NCBI RefSeq assembly: GCF_007859315.1
Contig: NZ_VOHA01000004.1
Coordinates: 372,001-436,000, forward strand
Source: Reyranella sp. CPCC 100927
GTDB taxonomy: Bacteria > Pseudomonadota > Alphaproteobacteria > Reyranellales > Reyranellaceae
DNA length: 64,000 bases
Reading direction: 5' to 3'
Shown: positions 52,326 to 61,570 of the stretch, piece after piece
Layout: each line of letters begins with the position of its first letter
How positions within the stretch are numbered: position 1 is the stretch's first letter
Made by a program: the position numbers and the translations under genes
Notes under the pieces: generated by a model
What the model was told of the DNA's origin: nothing
The model's input: the letters and a program-made list of their open reading frames with translations, nothing else
Databases searched by the model: none

Positions 52326-53450
52326 ATGGCCCAGACAGCAATCACGGCACGGCACCTGCCCGAGACCGACCAGAACCTGCCGTCAGACACGGATCTGGTC
52401 GAATGGTACTACGCCCAGGGCTACGCCGACGGCCTGCCCGTCGTGCCGCCGACGCCGGCCAAGGTGGCGGCCTGCATCGAGGCCATGGGTGGTGATCCGG
52501 CCTTCGTGGAATGCCGCGTGCCGCCGCGGTGGGGCAACCTGACCCGCGAGGTGCTGGCGATCAACATGGTGATGGCAGGGTGCCTGCCGCAGTACGCGCC
52601 CGTCGTGCGCGCCGCCATGCTGGCGCTGACCGACCCTGCCTTCAACCTCAACGGCGTGCAGGCCACCACCCACATGGCGTGCCCGCTGTTGGTCGTGAAC
52701 GGGCCGATCCGTACAGCGATCGGCATGAATGCCGGCTGTAACACCTTCGGTTCGGGCAACCGCGCCAATGCCACGATCGGTCGCGCCATCCGGCTGATCC
52801 TGTTGAACGTCGGCGGTGGCTGGCCGGGCGATCTCGACAAGAGCACCTTGGGCCACCCCGGCAAGTACACCTACTGCATTGCCGAAAACGAGGAGGCGAG
52901 TCCCCTGGCGCCGTACCATGTCGAGAAGGGCTACAAGGCCGAGGACTCGACGGTGTTCGTGCTGGCGGCCGAGCCGCCACACAGCGTGACCAATCACGTC
53001 GCCAACGACCCGGAGGGCATTCTCGACAGCATCTGTTCGGCGATGAGCACGATCGCGCACAACAATGCCGTGAGCTCCGGGCATTGTGCCGTGGTGCTGG
53101 GGCCCGAGCACGCGCAGACCATCGCCAAGCACGGCTGGAAACGCCATGACGTCCGCTCGTACCTGTGGACCTATGCGCGGATCCGCTTTGGCGACATCGC
53201 GTTCAACCACCGCTACGGCAAGATCTACAACCGCAACCTGCCGGCTTGGTACAAACGCGATCTTGAGGCACGCATCCCGATCGTGCCCAGCGTCGACAAT
53301 ATCCACCTGTTCGTGGCCGGCGGTGAAGCGGGGCGCTTCTCCGCCTTTATCCCCGGCTGGGGGCATATGACCAATCCCGTGCTGCGCGCCATCGACGGTA
53401 TCGCCCCGGCGGGCGTTGCGGATTGTGTCGACGGTGCCTGCGCGGTGTGA
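52326..53450 (+). CDS. conserved partner of UGSC selenoprotein (unassigned)
   Basis: This 374-residue protein begins MAQTAITARHLPETDQNLPS. It has no signal peptide. Conserved-looking blocks include YYAQGYADGLPVVPPTPAKV, PPRWGNLTREVLAINMVMAG, QATTHMACPLLVVNGPI and NTFGSGNRANATIGRAIRLI. The C-terminus contains ADCVDGACAV, a cysteine pair separated by four residues. Together with three earlier Cys residues it could be redox-active. I know this protein only as a neighbour of UGSC-family genes, with no established reaction. It ends 27 bases before the selenoprotein start and is divergent from LysR. Confidence 0.7.
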   Translation: MAQTAITARHLPETDQNLPSDTDLVEWYYAQGYADGLPVVPPTPAKVAACIEAMGGDPAFVECRVPPRWGNLTREVLAINMVMAGCLPQYAPVVRAAMLALTDPAFNLNGVQATTHMACPLLVVNGPIRTAIGMNAGCNTFGSGNRANATIGRAIRLILLNVGGGWPGDLDKSTLGHPGKYTYCIAENEEASPLAPYHVEKGYKAEDSTVFVLAAEPPHSVTNHVANDPEGILDSICSAMSTIAHNNAVSSGHCAVVLGPEHAQTIAKHGWKRHDVRSYLWTYARIRFGDIAFNHRYGKIYNRNLPAWYKRDLEARIPIVPSVDNIHLFVAGGEAGRFSAFIPGWGHMTNPVLRAIDGIAPAGVADCVDGACAV

Positions 53451-53477
53451 CGCAATTCCAGCAAAAGGAGATTGATA

Positions 53478-54020
53478 ATGACAGGAATCGGCGGACCGAT
53501 CGTCTACGACCCACGGGGTATCGTGGAGGCGCAGAGCTGCCCGACGGCGCGGCGGCCGCAGGCCCTCGAGGGACTGCGCCTGGCCGTGCTCGACAACACC
53601 AAGTGGAATGCCAACAAGCTGCTGCGGCGCAGCATGACGCAGCTGAGCGAAGAATTCCGTTTCGCGTCGGTGAACTACTATCGCAAGGAAAGCTTCTCGC
53701 GTGTCGCGGCGCCTGGAGTGATCCGCGAGATCGTGGCCAACAACGATCTGGTGCTGACCGCGATCGGGGACTGAGGGTCCTGCACATCGTGCTGTATGCA
53801 CGACGGTATTGAACTCGAGATGCAGGGATTGCCGGTGGCCGTGGTGGTCACTACGGAATTTCTGCACGAGGCACACGTCCAGCGCGCCGCGCTGGGGATG
53901 GACGGGCTGGAGCCCGTCGTCATCACGCACCCGCTCAGCTCGCTGACGGACGAAGAGATCGATGGTCGCGTGCGGCAGGTGGTCGAGCAAGCCCGCAAGG
54001 TATGGCTGGCACTCGGGTGA
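53478..54020 (+). CDS. UGSC family selenoprotein (in-frame UGA = selenocysteine)
   Basis: The frame runs from ATG 53478, with AAAAGGAG upstream, to the stop at 54020 and is interrupted only by TGA at 53772-53774. Read with selenocysteine at residue 99, the sequence is VLTAIGD-U-GSCTSCCMHDGI. This is the UGSC motif that gives the family its name, with two further cysteines. Both sides keep coding character: ALEGLRLAVLDNTKWNANKL before and LPVAVVVTTEFLHEAHVQRA after. The full protein is 180 residues. A possible SECIS hairpin follows the UGA. Without recoding, two half genes (53478-53774 and from 53796) would be called. The reaction is unknown; a redox or C-Se/S chemistry on a small molecule is plausible. 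Confidence 0.88.
53772..53803 (+). promoter_or_regulatory. UGA recoding site and candidate bacterial SECIS hairpin
   Basis: TGA (53772-53774) is followed by a stem TCGTGC (53787-53792) pairing with GCACGA (53798-53803) around a TGTAT loop. The loop begins 18 bases after the UGA, within the range of bacterial SECIS elements. The loop contains the G and T typical of SelB-binding hairpins. Lower-stem pairing is weak by eye, so folding should be checked. Confidence 0.6.
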
Positions 54021-54562
54021 TCAGCCACGGTCGATATGGCAGACGTGGCGGTGCGTAGCTTCGGCCAGCATGAGCTGGCCGAAGTCGGCGGCTTGACGCT
54101 ACGCTGGACGCATGTGAGCTTGCGCTTCAGGCGACGCGGCGTGGTGTGCGAACGTGCGCAGGCGTGTGCTGCTGCCGGTTCGCGGCAACGCCTGTTCTCA
54201 ATGATCGATAGCCCTCTTGTCGTGGGGCGCTGACTGCCGTCAGGCGCGCACTCACAGCCATCGCCAGGCGCAGCCACCAACGTGCCGACGTGCCGGCACG
54301 AACAGGTCTCAGGTAGCCACGGGCATGGGCAAGAGCCTGCTCGGAGCGGCTGTTGGGTTCGTCAGCGGCACGATCATGGACAGCCGAAGACAAGCCGATC
54401 GGTGGAACCATGGACTTGAAGCACATCGCGCGCTCCCTGAGATGTCGACCATAGGCTACCTGTGGCGTGAGGAGAAGCGAAGGGGTTAGTGGCGCCACTG
54501 CCGTGTTGCGCGGGCGCCCTTCATCGCCGCACACTGCGCCACTTTTTCGAACAGGAGCCGCG
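54021..54562. other. gap without confident gene
   Basis: A possible frame from ATG 54325 to 54489 (MGKSLLGAAVGFVSGTIMDS onward, 54 residues) has a short hydrophobic N-terminus but weak ribosome-site support. On the minus strand no frame has protein-like composition. The rest is likely promoter and terminator sequence. Confidence 0.4.
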
Positions 54563-55549
54563 ATGAAGATCGGCCTTTACATGGCGACGCAGTGGCGTGA
54601 GGGCGCCGACCTCGGTCCCGAACTCGCCAATCTGATTGAGCAAGCGCGAGCGGCAAAAGCCAACGGCTTCGCATCGCTGATGGTGGGACAGCATTTCGTG
54701 TCGCATCCGCTGCAGATGTTTCAGGCCATGCCGCTGCTGGCCCGTCTCGCGGCGGAGACGCAGGGCATGATGATAGGGCCCGGCCTGTTGCTGCTGCCGA
54801 TGCTCAATCCCGTTGTGGTCGCCGAGGAGGCCGCCACGATGGACTGGCTGACCGGCGGTAACTTCGTGCTGGGCCTGGGATTGGGCTATCGGCAGGAGGA
54901 GTTTGATTCCATCGGTGTTCCCTTCAAGGAGCGCGTGTCGCGCTTCGTCGAGGGCATCGACGTGATCCGCAAGCTATGGCGCAACGCGCCGGTGGAGCAT
55001 CAGGGCCGCTTCCATCGGCTGAGCGGCGTGCGGGCGAGTGTCACGCCGAAACGTCCTGGTGGCCCGCCGCTGTGGCTCGCCGGCGATGTCGAGGTCGCTG
55101 TGAAGCGGGCGGCTGAACTGGGCGATGCCTGGATGCCCTCGCCGATGCCGACGCGCGAAGCCGTCGGTCGGCTGGGCAGGCTTTTCCGCGACAGCCGCGC
55201 CGCCGCTGGCTTGCCGCCGGCGACCGAGTTTCCTGCCATCCGCGAATGCCATGTCGGCAGTGGTACCGGCAGGGCGCTCGACGAGGTGCGCGAACCCTTG
55301 GCGTTCAAGTACGAATCCTATGCGAAGTGGGGCAGTGCGCCGGCCGATGCTGTCCAGCAGGACTTCGACAAGTTCGCCGCCGAGCGTTTCCTGATCGGCT
55401 CCGAAACCGAGGTGGTCGAGCAGATTCATCGCTATGGTGAAACCACACCGCTCAATCACATCATGGCGCGCGTGCAATGGCCGGGCCTCGATCAGAAGAC
55501 GGTGCTGCGCACCATCGACCGCCTGGGCCGCGTGATCGCCCGCCTGTGA
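54563..55549 (+). CDS. luciferase-like (LLM class) flavin monooxygenase
   Basis: This 328-residue protein is a TIM-barrel flavin-dependent oxidoreductase of the bacterial luciferase group. MKIGLYMATQWREGADLGPE is the N-terminal strand. FASLMVGQHFVSHPLQMFQA, MMIGPGLLLLPMLNPVVVAE, FVLGLGLGYRQEEFDSIGV and PLWLAGDVEVAVKRAAELGD are characteristic (GLGLGYRxxEF). It uses FMNH2 or F420 with an unknown substrate. The start follows an AGGAGCC site. Confidence 0.88.
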   Translation: MKIGLYMATQWREGADLGPELANLIEQARAAKANGFASLMVGQHFVSHPLQMFQAMPLLARLAAETQGMMIGPGLLLLPMLNPVVVAEEAATMDWLTGGNFVLGLGLGYRQEEFDSIGVPFKERVSRFVEGIDVIRKLWRNAPVEHQGRFHRLSGVRASVTPKRPGGPPLWLAGDVEVAVKRAAELGDAWMPSPMPTREAVGRLGRLFRDSRAAAGLPPATEFPAIRECHVGSGTGRALDEVREPLAFKYESYAKWGSAPADAVQQDFDKFAAERFLIGSETEVVEQIHRYGETTPLNHIMARVQWPGLDQKTVLRTIDRLGRVIARL

Positions 55550-55596
55550 TGACAATCCCCTCTCTGCCTGCGGGCGCGGGTGGAGAGGGGATGCTC

Positions 55597-57105
55597 CTAC
55601 GACAGGAGATGAAAAGACTTGGGCGCATCGATCTCCATCATCTTGTTGCCGTCGATCAACAAGAAGCGCGTGCCGAGCGTCGCCATGAAACTGCGATCAT
55701 GGGAGACCAGGACGCAGGTCGCTTCGTGCGCCAGGATTTCCGCCTCCAGCCGCTCCTGCCCGGGGATGTCGACGTGGTTGGTGGGCTCATCCATGAGGTA
55801 GAGGTTGGGCTCGGCCAGGCGCAGCGCCAGCAGGCCCAACCGTGCTTTCTGGCCCGGCGACAGCCTGGCGATCGGCTGCTGCTGGCGATCGACGGCGAAA
55901 CCGGCGCCAGCCAGCAGGCTGCGCGTGCGCGCATCGCCCAACCGATAGCGATCGCCGATTAACGTCATGGGCGAGTCGCCTTGTGGCAGGTGCGACATCA
56001 GCTGATCGATGTAGCCCGGCACCACCGTCGGACTGATCGATACGCCCGGTATGTCCTGATGACCCATCATCGCCTGTCGCAGCAGGGCGACGAATCGCGA
56101 TTTGCCGACACCGTTGCGGCCTAGAACGATGATGCGATCGCGCTGCAGGATGGCGAGCTTGCCGCTGCGAAACAGCAGTCGTCCGTCCGGCGTGCTGATG
56201 GGAATGTCGTCGAGCCTGACCAGAACCCGCGCATGCGTACCGCGATTGGCGAGACGGATATCGCCTGACTTTTCGACTGGCTTGGCTCGCAGCGACTGTT
56301 CGATGCTGTCGGCCCGCTTGTGCATCTGCATGGCTTTTTTCTGCGAGGCGTCGCTGCCGCTGTTGATACCGATGTTTTTCAGGGCATTGGCGCTCTGGCG
56401 CAGCCGGTCCGCTTCGCGGCTGTCCTTGACGAATTTCGCTTCCTGGGCCGCATCGTCGTCGGCCAGCAACGCACGGGCGCGCGTATAAGGATGGGCGTAG
56501 CTGCGCGATATCTCCGGACGCAGGAACAGCGTGCGGGTGGTGCAGGCATCGAGGAGGTGGCGGTCGTGGCTGGCGATGACCATCGGGATCTGCCGCAGGG
56601 GATGATTGATCCAGGCCTCCAGCAGCGCGATCTTCGCCAGGTCCAGGTGATTCGTGGGCTCGTCGAGCAGCAGCGCATCGGGTTCCGTGACCCATGTTCG
56701 TGCGATCAGCGCCAGGCGCTGCCAGCCGCCGCTCAGGGCCTGCAGCGGTTGCTCGCGCATGTCGGCGGGCGTGTCGAATTCGTCGAGCACGAGATCGACG
56801 CGCCAGGCCTGGCTGTCGCGCTCGGCCGGCGCCAATGCGCGGCGGATGCTTTCGGAGAGCGACAGGCCCAGCAGGTTGGTCGGCACCTCCTGCTCGACGA
56901 TGCCGACCTTCAATCCGCGCGAGCGCACGACGTCGCCGGTTGTCGGCTCCATCAGGCCGGCGAGGCACTTCAGCAAGGTGGTCTTGCCGGCACCGTTGCC
57001 GGCAACGAGGCCAAGGCGGTCGTCGTCGCCGACGACCAGAGTGAGGTTCTGGAAAAGAGGGGCGGGCGCAAGCACGCTCACATTGCGCAGGCTGATCGAG
57101 CCCAT
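55597..57105 (-). CDS. ABC-F family ATP-binding protein
   Basis: This 502-residue protein has two ATP-binding domains without membrane helices. Domain 1 has Walker A GLVAGNGAGKTTLLKCLAGL, signature LSGGWQRLALIA and Walker B DALLLDEPTNHLDL. A charged linker follows at about 235-285 (SQKKAMQMHKRADSIEQSLR). Domain 2 has GRNGVGKSRFVALLRQAMMG, RLSPGQKARLGLLAL and NLYLMDEPTNHVDI. ABC-F proteins act on ribosomes, in translation rescue or antibiotic protection. The ATG at 57105 is preferred over TTG two codons upstream. Confidence 0.9.
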   Translation of the reverse strand: MGSISLRNVSVLAPAPLFQNLTLVVGDDDRLGLVAGNGAGKTTLLKCLAGLMEPTTGDVVRSRGLKVGIVEQEVPTNLLGLSLSESIRRALAPAERDSQAWRVDLVLDEFDTPADMREQPLQALSGGWQRLALIARTWVTEPDALLLDEPTNHLDLAKIALLEAWINHPLRQIPMVIASHDRHLLDACTTRTLFLRPEISRSYAHPYTRARALLADDDAAQEAKFVKDSREADRLRQSANALKNIGINSGSDASQKKAMQMHKRADSIEQSLRAKPVEKSGDIRLANRGTHARVLVRLDDIPISTPDGRLLFRSGKLAILQRDRIIVLGRNGVGKSRFVALLRQAMMGHQDIPGVSISPTVVPGYIDQLMSHLPQGDSPMTLIGDRYRLGDARTRSLLAGAGFAVDRQQQPIARLSPGQKARLGLLALRLAEPNLYLMDEPTNHVDIPGQERLEAEILAHEATCVLVSHDRSFMATLGTRFLLIDGNKMMEIDAPKSFHLLS

Positions 57106-57489
57106 GGTCAACTCGCTGATATGTCCGGCTGAAACGAAGTCACGCTGAAGGCGCGGCGCCGCCAGCGTCAGATGCCGTTCAGGACAGACCAGCCGTACGA
57201 AGACGTCGGGACGTCAGTTCCGTGCGATGGCCAGCCCCACGACGTGCTGTCGCGGGGCGGCACAGGGACCGCGCGGGTGATGCTGATTGTATGCGCTCAC
57301 GCAGCCCTCCCTGGTTGGATGGGAACCGAGGCGGGGATGCTTACGGGAAAAGGGTCATTTTTTCAAGCCGGCTCAGGACGCGGTGACCACAGCATGATGC
57401 CGTCATGGCGCATGGCCGGTATCCCGTGGGGCCCTTGAGCCCGACAAGAGGAGTGTCGTTCACTGTCCTGTCGTCCACGGGCATGGGAG
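57106..57489. other. gap without confident gene
   Basis: This region between the ABC-F gene and the divergent CoA-transferase gene contains only open frames of poor composition. A T-rich stretch near 57357-57364 is the only composition shift. It presumably contains both promoters. No repeat or RNA was recognised. Confidence 0.5.
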
Positions 57490-58692
57490 GTGGTGGTGAG
57501 TTACGCGGCGCCGTTTGCCGGACTGAAAGTCGTCGACCTCAGTCAGGGGATCGCCGGCCCGTACTGCGCCATGCTGCTGGCCCAGTATGGTGCCGATGTC
57601 GTCAAGGTCGAATCGATCGGTGATGGCGACTGGGCGCGGGGGCTGGGTGTTCGCTACGGCAATCACACCGCCTATTCGATCATCGGCAACCTCGGCAAAC
57701 GCAGCGTGGCCCTCGACCTGAAGGCACCGGCGGGCAAGGACGTCCTGCGGCGTCTGCTGGATGGCGCCGATGTGTTCCTCGAAGGCTTCCGGCCGGGTGT
57801 GATCAAGCGGCTGGGCTTCGACTACGAAACCGTATCGGCGCGTGTCCCGCGGCTGCTCTATGTCTCGATCTCAGGCTTTGGCCAGACCGGGCCGTTGGCC
57901 GAGCGGCCGGCGATGGATCCCGTGCTGCAGGCCTATACCGGCATGATGGTCGAGAATCGCGGTGAGGATGGCATTCCGCACCGCGTGCCGGTGATCGTCG
58001 TCGATATGTCGACCGCGCTCTACGCCTTCCAGGCCCTGTCGGCGGCGCTGTATGCCCGCCGCGATGAGGCGCACGGCCGCTATATCGATGTCAGCCTGAT
58101 GCAGGCCGCCACCGCGCTGCAGTCGATCCGGATGATGGCGTGCCATCTGGAGGGCGGCAGCATGCGGCCCGGCGGCGTGCCGGGCGGCGTGTTCCGCACC
58201 GCCGACGGCTGGATGTCGATCGTCGCCATCAATGACCGCGACTGGCGGGCGTTCTGCGAGGTACTCGACATGCCGCAGCTCGCCGCCGAGCCGCGCTTCA
58301 TCGACGCTGCTGCACGCCAGCGCAACGACGTGGCGCTCTACGGGATCATCAGGCCGGCTGTCGCCGCTCAACCGAGTGCCCATTGGGCGCCGCGGTTGGC
58401 GGCCGTGCGTATCATGCATGAACGCCTGAACTCCTACGCCGAATTCCTGGCGCAGCCCCAGGTCGCGGCAACCGATCTGATCCAGTGGCTTCATCAGCCC
58501 GGCGTGCCCCAGCCGGTACCCGTTCCAGCGCTGCCGGGCATGCCGATGCCGGTCGATGGGGCACCGACGGCCACGGCGCCGGTGAGCGGCCAGCATACCG
58601 ATGCCGTCCTGCGCGAGCACGGCTACAGCAGCGAGGAGATCGCCCGGCTCGTAGCCAGCGGTGCCGTCGCTGGGATAGGCACCGGGCACTGA
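57490..58692 (+). CDS. CaiB/BaiF family (class III) CoA-transferase
   Basis: This 400-residue enzyme moves CoA between carboxylic acids. The N-terminal FAGLKVVDLSQGIAGPYCAM, then LLAQYGADVVKVESIGDGDW, is diagnostic. GKRSVALDLKAPAGKDVLRR, NLGKRS, SISGFGQTGPLAERPAMDPV (with the catalytic-type Asp) and RRDEAHGRYIDVSLMQAATA follow. The start is a GTG at 57490 or 57496, both plausible, after GGGAGG. The substrate is unknown. Confidence 0.9.
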   Translation: MVVSYAAPFAGLKVVDLSQGIAGPYCAMLLAQYGADVVKVESIGDGDWARGLGVRYGNHTAYSIIGNLGKRSVALDLKAPAGKDVLRRLLDGADVFLEGFRPGVIKRLGFDYETVSARVPRLLYVSISGFGQTGPLAERPAMDPVLQAYTGMMVENRGEDGIPHRVPVIVVDMSTALYAFQALSAALYARRDEAHGRYIDVSLMQAATALQSIRMMACHLEGGSMRPGGVPGGVFRTADGWMSIVAINDRDWRAFCEVLDMPQLAAEPRFIDAAARQRNDVALYGIIRPAVAAQPSAHWAPRLAAVRIMHERLNSYAEFLAQPQVAATDLIQWLHQPGVPQPVPVPALPGMPMPVDGAPTATAPVSGQHTDAVLREHGYSSEEIARLVASGAVAGIGTGH

Positions 58693-58896
58693 TCACACGC
58701 GCGACTGTTGCTCACGCAGTGCCGCCTCCAGTGCGCGCAATTTGTCCTCCTGGCGTTGATGGGCGTCCATCAATGAGTTCACCACGGAGATCAGCGCGGT
58801 CAGCACCTCCCAGTGCTTGCCGCCCTCGGCACGTGCGGTGCGGCAAGCCGCCTGTACGGATTTGATCTGCTCGCGCAGCGATTTCATTTCGTCCAT
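58693..58896 (-). CDS. small coiled-coil protein
   Basis: This 67-residue minus-strand protein (MDEMKSLREQIKSVQAACRT, then ARAEGGKHWEVLTALISVVN and QRQEDKLRALEAALREQQSR) is predicted almost fully helical with heptad spacing. AGGTGA lies five bases before ATG 58896; a GTG at 58905 is the alternative. It lies in its own orientation between two plus-strand genes. The function is unknown. Confidence 0.6.
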   Translation of the reverse strand: MDEMKSLREQIKSVQAACRTARAEGGKHWEVLTALISVVNSLMDAHQRQEDKLRALEAALREQQSRV

Positions 58897-58986
58897 GACA
58901 GTCACCTGATTGTTGTTGGGAGGGTCTGTTCAAGAGATAGTGTACCGCATCGGCGGCCCTGAAGGCGCCGCGATCCGGAGGCGATC

Positions 58987-60246
58987 ATGGGGTATCTGCG
59001 GCGGATCCAGACTGTGTGGCTGCTGGCCGTCGTGCTCGGCGCAATGCCGGCCCACGCGCAGATGCCGCTTCCGGTCGTAGACAGACCTGAGGACGTCGGC
59101 CTGTCGTCGAGCCAGTTGGCACGGGTCGAGGCTGTCACGCGCCAGCACATCGAGGCCGGCCTGGTGCCGGGTGCCGTGATGCTGGTTGCCCGCCAGGGCA
59201 AGATCGCGTGGTCGCAGACCATGGGGTATCGGGATCGCGGCGCGGGCGACGCCATGCGGCCGGATGCGATCTTCCGCATCTATTCGATGACCAAACCCAT
59301 CGTCAGCGTCGCGGCGATGATGCTGGTCGAAGAAGGCCGGATGCAGATCAGCGATCCGGTGGCGCAGTTCCTGCCTGAAATCGGCAACATGAAGGTCGGC
59401 ACCGAGAAGACCGACGCAGCAGGCAAGACCGTGCTCGAGCTTGTGGAGCCGACGCGGCCGATGACCGTGCAGGATCTGTTGCGGCATACGTCAGGCCTGA
59501 TCTATGGCACGCGGGGCAGTTCGCTGATCAACGCGGCTTACGTCGACGCCAAGATCGGCGATCGCAATGCCACCAGCGAGGAATTTGTGTCGCGTTTGTC
59601 GCGTTTGCCGTTGCGCTTCTCGCCGGGCATGCGCTGGGAATATGGGGTTTCGACCGACGTGCTGGGGCGTGTCGTCGAGGTCGTCTCGGGCAAGCCGTTG
59701 GGCGCGTTCCTGCAGGAGCGCATCTTCCAACCGCTCGGCATGGTCGATACGGCGTTCCATGTACCCGCCGACAAGCTCGCGCGCGTGGCACAGCCGTGGC
59801 AGCGTCCGGGTAGCCCCCCGATGACACGGCGCTTCGATGTCGCGCAAGCGCCACGCTTCGAGTCGGGCGGCGGTGGGTTGACCTCGACGATGGCTGACTA
59901 TCTGCGCTTTGCCCTGGTATTGGCCAACGGCGGTGAGCTCGACGGAACCCGCCTGCTGGGGCGCAAGACGGTCGAATTCATGACTGCCGATCACGCTACC
60001 GGCATTCCCGGTCGCCCACCTGGCCTGGGGTTCGGCCTGGGCGTCGAGGTCCGCCGTGTCGCCGGCGCGGCCAGCCTGCCGGGCTCGATTGGCGAATACG
60101 GCTGGGCCGGCAACGCCGGCACCTTGTTCTGGATCGATCCGAAGGAGGATCTGATCGCGATCTACCTGGTGCAGGTGAACGATGGCGATCGCATCATGCT
60201 GCGCAACCAGTTCCGTACCATGGTCCAGGCCGCGATCGTCGACTGA
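58987..60246 (+). CDS. serine hydrolase (beta-lactamase class C / esterase EstB-like)
   Basis: This 419-residue exported protein has a signal peptide (VWLLAVVLGAMPAHAQ). The catalytic Ser100-x-x-Lys103 motif is in FRIYSMTKPIVSVAAMMLVE. The Tyr motif appears as WEYGVSTDVLGRVVEVVSGK. EYGWAGNAGTLFWIDPKEDL replaces the KTG-type third element. This set fits class C-related esterases rather than true beta-lactamases. The inverted repeat 60249-60335 follows its stop. Confidence 0.9.
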   Translation: MGYLRRIQTVWLLAVVLGAMPAHAQMPLPVVDRPEDVGLSSSQLARVEAVTRQHIEAGLVPGAVMLVARQGKIAWSQTMGYRDRGAGDAMRPDAIFRIYSMTKPIVSVAAMMLVEEGRMQISDPVAQFLPEIGNMKVGTEKTDAAGKTVLELVEPTRPMTVQDLLRHTSGLIYGTRGSSLINAAYVDAKIGDRNATSEEFVSRLSRLPLRFSPGMRWEYGVSTDVLGRVVEVVSGKPLGAFLQERIFQPLGMVDTAFHVPADKLARVAQPWQRPGSPPMTRRFDVAQAPRFESGGGGLTSTMADYLRFALVLANGGELDGTRLLGRKTVEFMTADHATGIPGRPPGLGFGLGVEVRRVAGAASLPGSIGEYGWAGNAGTLFWIDPKEDLIAIYLVQVNDGDRIMLRNQFRTMVQAAIVD

Positions 60247-60248
60247 CC

Positions 60249-60335
60249 CTGGGAGCGCGGGCGTCTCGCCCGCTCATATCATGTCAGGCGACAGCTTTGT
60301 CTTCGCCTTTGCGGGCGAGACGCCCGCGCTCCCAG
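60249..60335. repeat. perfect 25-bp inverted repeat (REP-like or bidirectional terminator)
   Basis: The left arm 60249-60273 (starting CTGGGAGCGCGGGCG) and right arm 60311-60335 (ending CGCGCTCCCAG) are exact inverted copies, separated by 37 bases. Each arm itself contains GCGGGCG and CGCCCGC around TCT or AGA, so each arm can form a small hairpin alone. It lies between convergent genes. Confidence 0.85.
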
Positions 60336-60369
60336 GAGTATGATTCCATTGTACCGGAATCCGCCCCAA

Positions 60370-61386
60370 TCATGCTGCCGACGCGGCTTTTTCGTCCTTC
60401 GCCATCGCCGCATGGATCTGCGACACGATCTCGAAAGAGCGCAGTCGCGCCGGGTGATCGAAGATCTGGCCCGCCATCATGATTTCATCGACCCCGGTCT
60501 CGGCGATGAACGCTTCGATGCCGCGGCGCACGGTTTCGGGCGATCCGACCTGAGCGCGCCGCATGGCGTGGAACACGGTGGCCTTTTCTGCCGGCGACCA
60601 GCGTCCCTCCATGCTGTCGACCGGCGGCTGTAGCGGGCCGGGGGTACCCCGGCGCAGATTGATGAATTGCTGCTGCAGCGACGTGAACAAACATTGCGCC
60701 TCGGTATCGGTGTCGGCAGCGACCACGGCAATCCCCGCCATGGCGTAGGGTCGTGCGAGGTTTTCCGATGGCTTGAACTCCCGCCGATAGATTTCCAGCG
60801 CGTCGAGAAGATGGTCAGGCGCGAAATGCGATGCGAAAGCGAAGGGCAGGCCCAGTACCGCCGCCAGCTGGGCGCCGAACAGGCTCGATCCCAGGATCCA
60901 GATCGGGATGTCAAGCCCGGCGCCCGGCACCGCCCGGACCGGTTGTCCAGGTTCGGCCGGCGCGAAGTAGGCCTGCAACTCGATGACATCCTGCGGGAAG
61001 CGATCGGCCCCGGCCAGATAGCGGCGCAGGGCCTGGGCGGTGCGCATGTCGGTACCCGGCGCACGTCCGAGGCCCAGGTCGATGCGACCGGGGTAGAGTG
61101 ACTCCAGGGTGCCGAACTGCTCGGCGATCATCAGCGGCGCATGGTTGGGCAGCATGATGCCGCCGGAACCGACACGGATGGTGCGGGTGCCGGCTGCGAC
61201 ATGAGCGATGACAACGGATGTTGCCGCGCTGGCGATGCCGGGCATGTTGTGATGCTCGGCCAACCAGTAGCGCTTGTAGCCCCAGCGCTCGGCGTGTTGC
61301 GCCAGGTCCAGGCTGTTTCGGAAAGCGAGGCCGGCATCGCCGCCGGCGATGATGGGCGACAGATCAAGAACAGAGAAGGGAATCAC
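60370..61386 (-). CDS. luciferase-like (LLM class) flavin oxidoreductase
   Basis: This 338-residue TIM-barrel flavoprotein starts [80 protein letters not shown] and [20 protein letters not shown] are the blocks of the MsnO8/YwcH-like group. It contains [18 protein letters not shown] at the C-terminus. Its substrate is unknown. It is not closely similar to the enzyme at 54563, so they are not recent duplicates. Confidence 0.9.
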   Translation of the reverse strand: MIPFSVLDLSPIIAGGDAGLAFRNSLDLAQHAERWGYKRYWLAEHHNMPGIASAATSVVIAHVAAGTRTIRVGSGGIMLPNHAPLMIAEQFGTLESLYPGRIDLGLGRAPGTDMRTAQALRRYLAGADRFPQDVIELQAYFAPAEPGQPVRAVPGAGLDIPIWILGSSLFGAQLAAVLGLPFAFASHFAPDHLLDALEIYRREFKPSENLARPYAMAGIAVVAADTDTEAQCLFTSLQQQFINLRRGTPGPLQPPVDSMEGRWSPAEKATVFHAMRRAQVGSPETVRRGIEAFIAETGVDEIMMAGQIFDHPARLRSFEIVSQIHAAMAKDEKAASAA

Positions 61387-61570
61387 GCGAGATCACCGTA
61401 TGGATAGGGCAGTCGCCGTGGCGCTTTGGTTTCTCATATGGGTTTTGCGCGACAAATTCAAAAGCCAAGCACCCAGGGAATGCCTCGGTCCATGATTTTT
61501 CCTCACAACTGCCTAACGAAAAACCGTAGCCTGCGGCCCGAGAAACCGCTCGCAGAGTAGGGTAAAGCCC

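Noticed and set aside
53478-53774. Simple nonsense mutation in the UGSC gene
   Set aside because: The stop is exactly TGA at the position of the family's selenocysteine, followed by the GSC motif and a hairpin. A random nonsense mutation there is far less likely.
55787-56968. Second long minus-strand frame inside the ABC-F gene
   Set aside because: Arg/Ala/Pro-rich low-complexity translation; Walker and signature motifs are all in the other frame.
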